A DNA stretch of 64,000 nt from Paenibacillus sacheonensis (GTDB lineage Bacteria; Bacillota; Bacilli; Paenibacillales; Paenibacillaceae). Below are positions 59,087 through 64,000 of this stretch, piece after piece (the stretch's first letter is position 1; every line of letters begins with the position of its first letter). The notes under the pieces are model-generated. The model had not been told where the DNA came from and did no database searches. It worked only from the letters and a program-made list of their open reading frames with translations. The DNA lies in assembly GCF_009909195.1 (NCBI RefSeq), contig NZ_JAAAMU010000012.1, positions 1 to 64,000 on the forward strand. Reading direction: 5' to 3'. Both the position numbers and the translations under genes were made by a program.

Positions 59087-60712
59087 TTACTTCGCCCGTT
59101 CCAGCACCAGCACCCAGTCGTGGAAGACCGGCAGCGGGCCGGTGTACCACGTGCCCTCCGCATCCGGTTCGACGATCCCTCTGTCGGTCTCTTCCCCCGT
59201 AGCCGGATCGAACAGGAACGCCCGATAGCGCACGTCCGGCTCGATGCCGCGCACCGTCAGCCCCGGGAACACCATATGAATCGAAGCGTAGATTACCCTG
59301 ACCTCGCCGGGAATGCCTGCCGCATACGGCCGCGCATAGACGTCGGCATTGTCCGGCACCGGATTCAGCCACTCCGGATGCGCCCTGAACGCCCACCAAT
59401 CGTAACGTTCAAGCAGCCGTTTGCCGATGCCGAGCTGTCCGGAGCCCGGCAGCTTGGCCGCATCCTTCCAGAAGCTGTGCCCCCAAGCGATACCCGTCGG
59501 CGATGCGCCGTACGGCCGCTCTTCGTCGTTCACCTGCCAAATGCCGTTCGCGCCGTACGTATGGCCGCACGCGCCGTTCAGCACGCAGTTCCAGAAAAGC
59601 ATGCGCTGCGTATCCTGAAAGCTCGTCCCGCCGATGCCCTCGTAGCAGACCTCGGAATTGATAACCGGCGTCTTCGGCTCGCGCGCGACGGAGGATTGGA
59701 TCCGCTTCGTCGTCGCTTCGACGGTCAGCAAGCCGGAATGCCCGGTTTGGAGCATGTCGAGGTCCAGCATCGAAGCATCCTCGACCATGTCATGGCCGTA
59801 TTCCGTCGGATGGATCGTCAGGGCGCGGCGGAACGGATCGATGCCCTTGATAAACTCGCCCATCTCCGTCCATTCGACTTTATGCCGCAGCATATAAGTC
59901 TCTTTCAACGCAGCATCCTTGAAGGAATCCGACTGGTAGTAAGGCATATTCGCTTCGCCGGCCGCGCACCACATCACGGGATATGCGCCATAGCGCGCCA
60001 CGAGGTATTCCCAATGCTGGCGAAGCTTGTCTTTTCCAAGAAAATCCAAGTAATAGCCCCAGCTGCCGACGATGCATGGCATCAGTCCGGACTGCACCAT
60101 CCAATCGATTTTGCGGTCCGCCGCTTCGAAGAAGGCCGGGTTAAGCCGTTGGAAGCCGGGCTCCCATGACTGACCGCCTTCGTTTGTGCCCCGTTCGTCG
60201 AACGGCCCCATGTCCGGATAGAGTCCGGCTACGACTTGGATGGCGGTATAACCTTTGTCCACCCGATCCTGGGTCAGCCACTTGAAGTCGTCGGGCCACT
60301 GCAGCCGGTCGGTCAGCGACATCCACCACGTATCGGCCAGCCAGAAGAACGGCGTCCCGTCTTCGTGCTCCAGATGCGAGCGGTTCGCGGATGCGTGTAC
60401 CGCGCCATGCTTGAACAGCGGGTTGTCGCCTTCGTACGCCTCGATGGAGATCACGGCGGACCGAGCGTCCAAGCCTTCGTCGACGTGGTTGGAGCATTTG
60501 GTAATGACGCGATGCTCGCCGATCTGCGAGGAGGCGTAACGGATCTTCCACTGTTCGCCGCCGGCCCAGAAGCCTGGGACCTTGAGCGTTTGACCCGAGG
60601 GCGTCGAGACGAAGGCCTCGAATTTGACATGGTTGAACGGATCTTCGTAGTCGATGCTGGCATCGAATGTCAGCTCGACCATCTGATTCTGTTTGCTTTG
60701 TACGGTTGTCAT
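59087..60712 (-). CDS. DUF4038/apiosidase-like glycoside hydrolase (GH140-type)
   Basis: A 541-residue TIM-barrel protein. An N-terminal DUF5060 beta-sandwich (residues 1-95, 'ELTFDASIDYEDPFNHVKFEAFV') precedes the DUF4038 barrel (105-430) with 'DGTPFFWLADTWW', 'MWCAAGEANMPYY' and 'PVINSEVCYEGIGG', where acid and nucleophile residues are expected. A C-terminal beta domain follows. Characterised relatives are apiosidases acting on rhamnogalacturonan II side chains; specificity here is unproven. No signal peptide is present, so it acts on imported oligosaccharides. AAGGA precedes the ATG at 60712, and the gap to the upstream GH42 gene is 34 bases. Confidence 0.84.
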   Translation of the reverse strand: MTTVQSKQNQMVELTFDASIDYEDPFNHVKFEAFVSTPSGQTLKVPGFWAGGEQWKIRYASSQIGEHRVITKCSNHVDEGLDARSAVISIEAYEGDNPLFKHGAVHASANRSHLEHEDGTPFFWLADTWWMSLTDRLQWPDDFKWLTQDRVDKGYTAIQVVAGLYPDMGPFDERGTNEGGQSWEPGFQRLNPAFFEAADRKIDWMVQSGLMPCIVGSWGYYLDFLGKDKLRQHWEYLVARYGAYPVMWCAAGEANMPYYQSDSFKDAALKETYMLRHKVEWTEMGEFIKGIDPFRRALTIHPTEYGHDMVEDASMLDLDMLQTGHSGLLTVEATTKRIQSSVAREPKTPVINSEVCYEGIGGTSFQDTQRMLFWNCVLNGACGHTYGANGIWQVNDEERPYGASPTGIAWGHSFWKDAAKLPGSGQLGIGKRLLERYDWWAFRAHPEWLNPVPDNADVYARPYAAGIPGEVRVIYASIHMVFPGLTVRGIEPDVRYRAFLFDPATGEETDRGIVEPDAEGTWYTGPLPVFHDWVLVLERAK

Positions 60713-60746
60713 GGGTATCGTTCCTTCCGGATTCGAAATGGATTGG

Positions 60747-63107
60747 CTAAGATGATGTCGCAGATAACAAGGTACAGCGATAGACCTGAATATCGTTTGC
60801 CGCCAAAGCAATGCGGATCGACTTGCCCTCCACGCTCGCTTCGCCGTCTTGGAACCATGGTTCGCAGCGGACCGGCGTCCTTCCGCTGATGGAGATGCTG
60901 CGGACGGCGGGCTCGCCCAGCAGATTTTGCACGAAGAGCAGCGCTTCGGTCGTGCGGCCGCCTTCGCCGGCTTTACTGCCTTCGTCAGCTATTCCGCCCA
61001 GGTCCGCGTTTCCGCCCTGGTCTGCGTTTCCTTCTGCTCCAGCACCGGAAAGCTCGCTTCGCTGCATGTCCCGCTCCAGAATATCGACGCGGAACCCGTA
61101 TCCATCCGCAGCGAGGCCAGGCGCGCAGCCGGCCCGATGCAGCAGCCGTTCCGCCAGATCCCGCGTTTCTTCATCCCGGCTGTGCCAATACGCAGCCCCC
61201 ATCAGCGTGCCGATCCACGCGGCGCTGCCGCTGCCGTAACGATTCAGCGTAACGGCGGCATTGGCAGCCGCGTTCGGATCAGCACCGGCGCCTGCAGCAC
61301 TTAAGCTAGCAGCATTTAAGCTAGCAGCTCCCGCGCCGCCAAAGCTTGCGAGGATTTCCGTATCGGGCGACACGCGAATTTCCGATTGGTAATACGCCCC
61401 TTTGGCATAACGCGTTTTCGCTGTTCCGTCGGAGTCGTACAGGGCATTCTCTTCTTCATAAGCAACCCGAATATCGTCGCCGCGCCCGTCGATCGTCCGC
61501 TCGTGATAGCTGTGATCCAGATGGGCGGCAGCATGGATCCACTCCTCGCGCACGCCGAACACCGCGTCGAACCCGAAGCCCGGTATTTGATAGCTGTGAA
61601 AGCCGTTCTCCGCCCGAATCATGCCGAAGGAACACTCGGAGATGAGCGTTCCTCCGCCCGCGATCCACTGCCGCAGCAGCCGACTGTCCGCCTCGTTCAA
61701 GTAGATCGGGAACGGCATCCACAGGCAGCGATAGCGTGGCAGCTCGGCCGCCAGATCTCGCTCGTGCACGAATTCGGCTTTATAATTCAGGTCATGAAGC
61801 AGCTGGTGCGCACCCTGAAGCGATTCGAAATAGGTGTCCAAATGGCCGAACGCGGCGAAGTTCGCAATCTGCGTCTCCGCGCTGTATAGAATGGCAACGC
61901 CGTCGCTGCGCGCGTCATGCCGCAGGATAAGATCCTGGTTGGCCTGTACGATCCGGTTCAATTCCGCCGTTTGCAAGAGCCAGGGCGTCGGGTCTCCGTT
62001 CAAATAGGTATGACCCCATGCAGGCGCCTCATAGCCGAGCACCTCCGCACGATATTGCCAGAACACATAGCCGCTGATGCCGCGGGCCAATGGGATCAAG
62101 ATATGCTCTTTGAGGGTACGCCAATCCAGCTTGCGCGGCTTCAGCGCCGTCGTGCCTGGCATCGCATGGATTTCGGAGTTGATCAGCTTCTTGCCTTTCG
62201 CTGCCGATATCAGCAAATCCGCCGCCCATGCCGAAGACCCCAGGCTGTTGCCGAACAGATCGCATGGCTCCGCCAGCTGAAAATCGTCGGAGCCCGCCGT
62301 GATCAGATTGAAGATCGGCGCAGGCACGGTATGGCACATGACGGAATGATACGCATCGTACTGCTTTACGACGGCAATCCGCCGCTTCAGCTCGCCTGTC
62401 ACCGTGTCCGCCATGAACATGCGCCAGTCGACGAGATCGTTGACGATCGCCTGCTGCCGGGGGGCTTCTATCTCTTCCCAATGGACGTAAGTGCGCTGCC
62501 ACTTGGCGTTGAGCGCGGCAAGACTGCCGTATTTGTTTCGCAGCCACTCGTGAAAGGCCTCCACGGAATGACCGCAGTAACAGACCTGATTCCCGAACGA
62601 CAGCTCGCGCTTGATGGAAACCGTCAGCTCGGGCTCGTTCCATAGGTCCCATACGTACAACGCCGGATGATCCTTGTATCGGTTCACGGCAGCCGCCAGA
62701 AACGCATCCTTCCAAGCGCCCGCTTGCTCATGATGGAAGCAAGGCCCCGGCGCTCCGCCGATCTGCCTGCAGGATATCGCCGTCGGTTCAAGAACCTGCC
62801 CGCTCGCCGTGGTCATCTTCGAATCGGGATACCGCATATATACCCATGCGGGGGCGGTATCGAAAATCACGTTCAAAATGACCTTCAAGCCGTGCTTGGC
62901 GGACAGATCCATTAATTCGTCCACGTCGCCGAATTCGAAGCGGTCCGGCTCCGGATGGCTCGCGCGCCACTGGATCCACAGCTTCACGGTGTTGAAGCCG
63001 AGCGCCGCTTGCTGCGCCAGGTCCTTGTCCCAGTCCGCGCGAACCGGCGTTGGCGAACGATAATACTGGAATCCGAACGGAATGAAATCTTCGTCGATGG
63101 ACGGCAT
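60747..63107 (-). CDS. Beta-galactosidase-like GH42 protein
   Basis: A 786-residue GH42-type enzyme. The barrel begins 'FIPFGFQYYRSPTPVRADWDKDL'; acid/base Glu is in 'VWDLWNEPELTV' and the nucleophile in 'LINSEIHAMPG'. The trimerisation domain with 'YRCLWMPFPIYLNEADSRLLRQWIAGGGTLI' and a C-terminal beta domain follow. Two low-complexity insertions (Ala/Ser/Gly-rich near residue 650, and an Asn-Ala-Asp-Gly repeat near 715) derive from 15- and 18-bp tandem repeats. There is no signal peptide. It is cotranscribed with the GH140-type gene. AAGGGGG lies 13 bases before the ATG at 63107, a rather long spacing. Confidence 0.86.
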   Translation of the reverse strand: MPSIDEDFIPFGFQYYRSPTPVRADWDKDLAQQAALGFNTVKLWIQWRASHPEPDRFEFGDVDELMDLSAKHGLKVILNVIFDTAPAWVYMRYPDSKMTTASGQVLEPTAISCRQIGGAPGPCFHHEQAGAWKDAFLAAAVNRYKDHPALYVWDLWNEPELTVSIKRELSFGNQVCYCGHSVEAFHEWLRNKYGSLAALNAKWQRTYVHWEEIEAPRQQAIVNDLVDWRMFMADTVTGELKRRIAVVKQYDAYHSVMCHTVPAPIFNLITAGSDDFQLAEPCDLFGNSLGSSAWAADLLISAAKGKKLINSEIHAMPGTTALKPRKLDWRTLKEHILIPLARGISGYVFWQYRAEVLGYEAPAWGHTYLNGDPTPWLLQTAELNRIVQANQDLILRHDARSDGVAILYSAETQIANFAAFGHLDTYFESLQGAHQLLHDLNYKAEFVHERDLAAELPRYRCLWMPFPIYLNEADSRLLRQWIAGGGTLISECSFGMIRAENGFHSYQIPGFGFDAVFGVREEWIHAAAHLDHSYHERTIDGRGDDIRVAYEEENALYDSDGTAKTRYAKGAYYQSEIRVSPDTEILASFGGAGAASLNAASLSAAGAGADPNAAANAAVTLNRYGSGSAAWIGTLMGAAYWHSRDEETRDLAERLLHRAGCAPGLAADGYGFRVDILERDMQRSELSGAGAEGNADQGGNADLGGIADEGSKAGEGGRTTEALLFVQNLLGEPAVRSISISGRTPVRCEPWFQDGEASVEGKSIRIALAANDIQVYRCTLLSATSS
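60990..61335 (-). repeat. In-frame tandem repeats in the GH42 gene
   Basis: An 18-bp unit (TTCCGCCCAGGTCCGCG and a variant) repeats near 60990-61030, and a 15-bp unit TTAAGCTAGCAGCAT repeats near 61301-61330. Both preserve frame and create the low-complexity protein segments. Confidence 0.75.
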
Positions 63108-63258
63108 CTCTCGCTGCGACCCCCTTATAAAAACGTTTTTATTGGCGTTAGCTATTAGGTTTCTGCATAACGCGACAATCTCCTGCCTCTCCACGCAATC
63201 GCTTACAAAAAATAATCCTCCCCTTAACGGATCGTCTTCTATCCCGTGCGCCGCGCGC

Positions 63259-63300
63259 AAAAAAACGAGCACCTCGCTGCATTTTCGCAGTCCGTGCTCG
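63259..63300 (-). terminator. Terminator of the sulfite-oxidase-like gene
   Basis: On the minus strand CGAGCAC pairs with GTGCTCG (with inner ACTGCG/TGCAG pairing) and is followed by seven T. Confidence 0.85.
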
Positions 63301-63329
63301 CTTCTTGGTCGCCCGTCGAGAGGCGTCTC

Positions 63330-63914
63330 TCAGTCGAAGTCGTACCGTTCCTCTTTCCAGGGATCGCCGTACATGCTGTACCCGTTCCGCTCCCAGAAAC
63401 CCGGCTTGTCGCTGGCCATGAACTCGATGCCGCGCAGCCACTTGGCACTCTTCCAGAAATACAGATGGGGCACGACCATGCGAAGCGGATACCCGTGCTC
63501 CGGCGTCAGCAAGGCGCCATTATGCTTAAGGCCGAAGAACGACGTCTCCCGCATGAAATCCGCGATCGGCAAATTCGTCGTCCAACCATGCTCCGCGTGC
63601 AGCATGACGTATTTTGCTTCGGGCTTGATCTCGATGCCCTGCAGCACCTCTTGAACGGCGATGCCTTCCCATTCGTTATCGAGCTTGCTCCAGGTCGTGA
63701 CGCAATGAATATCGTTGTTGAACGTCCGCCTCGGCAGCTGCATCACTTCTTTATAGCTGAGCACCTTCTCCTCCGCTACCAAGCCGAACACCTTCAGATT
63801 CCATTTGCTCATGTCATTGTAATACGGCACCTCGCCATGGTGAAGCACGGGAAAGCCATTCGTCAATCGCTGTCCCGGCGGGACTCTGGTTTCGTTAGGG
63901 ATACTGCTGCTCAC
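63330..63914 (-). CDS. Sulfite-oxidase-like molybdopterin oxidoreductase (YuiH/YedY type)
   Basis: A 194-residue protein with the molybdopterin-binding fold of the sulfite oxidase family. The Mo-ligand Cys is in 'NNDIHCVTTWSKLDNEW', and 'GYPLRMVVPHLYFWKSAKWLRGIEF' is the conserved C-terminal block. Only the catalytic domain is present: no heme domain, no dimerisation domain and no Tat signal, so it is cytosolic like B. subtilis YuiH. The physiological substrate is unknown, possibly a sulfoxide or nitrate analogue. The start is probably GTG at 63914 (GGAG 10 bases upstream); GTG at 63923 is the alternative. Confidence 0.85.
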   Translation of the reverse strand: MSSSIPNETRVPPGQRLTNGFPVLHHGEVPYYNDMSKWNLKVFGLVAEEKVLSYKEVMQLPRRTFNNDIHCVTTWSKLDNEWEGIAVQEVLQGIEIKPEAKYVMLHAEHGWTTNLPIADFMRETSFFGLKHNGALLTPEHGYPLRMVVPHLYFWKSAKWLRGIEFMASDKPGFWERNGYSMYGDPWKEERYDFD

Positions 63915-64000
63915 AGCAATCACGCTCCATTTTGAATGTTCTTCCAGCCCATACGGTTAGTTTACCCCAATTACGGGTCAAAAGCCCGCAATCGTATTAG

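Overview
The window looks like a chromosomal segment of a high-GC member of the Paenibacillaceae (Firmicutes), closest in style to Cohnella or Paenibacillus. The signs are strong AGGAGG-type ribosome sites, several GTG/TTG starts, two LplB/YtcP-type sugar ABC transporters with lipoprotein binding subunits, a CD3324-family protein and a CPxC zinc-ribbon microprotein. The genus is an inference. No rRNA, tRNA, CRISPR array, prophage or intact insertion sequence was seen.

Layout. 0-3 kb: 5-oxoprolinase genes pxpB and pxpC (cut by the left edge) and a VWA-domain lipoprotein. 3.5-7.3 kb: a TetR repressor divergent from an MMPL/RND exporter, with a perfect palindromic operator between them. 7.4-12 kb: a DMT permease, a phytanoyl-CoA-type dioxygenase divergent from an AraC regulator, and an HMGL-like aldolase. 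12.8-17.2 kb: a sugar ABC operon (binding protein, two permeases) ending in a second dioxygenase. 17-30.5 kb: mostly housekeeping and scattered genes (fumC, thioesterase, HPP protein, dgoD with an SDR, Bax-inhibitor protein, VCBS-repeat protein, flavin reductase, VOC protein, YbaK).

31-46 kb holds a large muropeptide (MurNAc/GlcNAc) scavenging locus. One ten-gene minus-strand run reads murQ, ABC binding protein, two permeases, anmK, GNAT acetyltransferase, PIG-L deacetylase, namZ, nagZ and a MurK-like kinase. It is followed by a MurR/RpiR regulator and a divergent GH4 glycosidase plus second BadF-family kinase. NagZ and NamZ lack export signals, so the locus reads as: import intact wall sugars by ABC transporter, split them in the cytosol, phosphorylate by ATP kinases, and convert MurNAc-6P to GlcNAc-6P with MurQ. 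A shared AT-rich operator occurs in front of both arms.

46-52 kb is a van-like cell-wall remodelling locus: OmpR-type regulator and histidine kinase divergent from a D-Ala:D-X ligase, an alanine/serine-type racemase, a VanXY/VanY-type D,D-peptidase and an acyltransferase-3 membrane protein. The racemase and the membrane protein match the two halves of the serine racemase VanT but are encoded separately here. The racemase has lost the usual active-site tyrosine, while the ligase keeps D-Ala-D-Ala-type residues, so the product is uncertain.

52-64 kb: an APH-fold kinase, small regulatory proteins, an M42 peptidase, a lipoprotein, gluconokinase, an AlkD-like protein, a GH140/GH42 glycosidase pair and a sulfite-oxidase-like protein. 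Several gene-free stretches (26.0, 30.6, 31.0, 53.7 and 55.2-55.9 kb) carry unusual dyad arrays, tandem repeats and structured inverted repeats.
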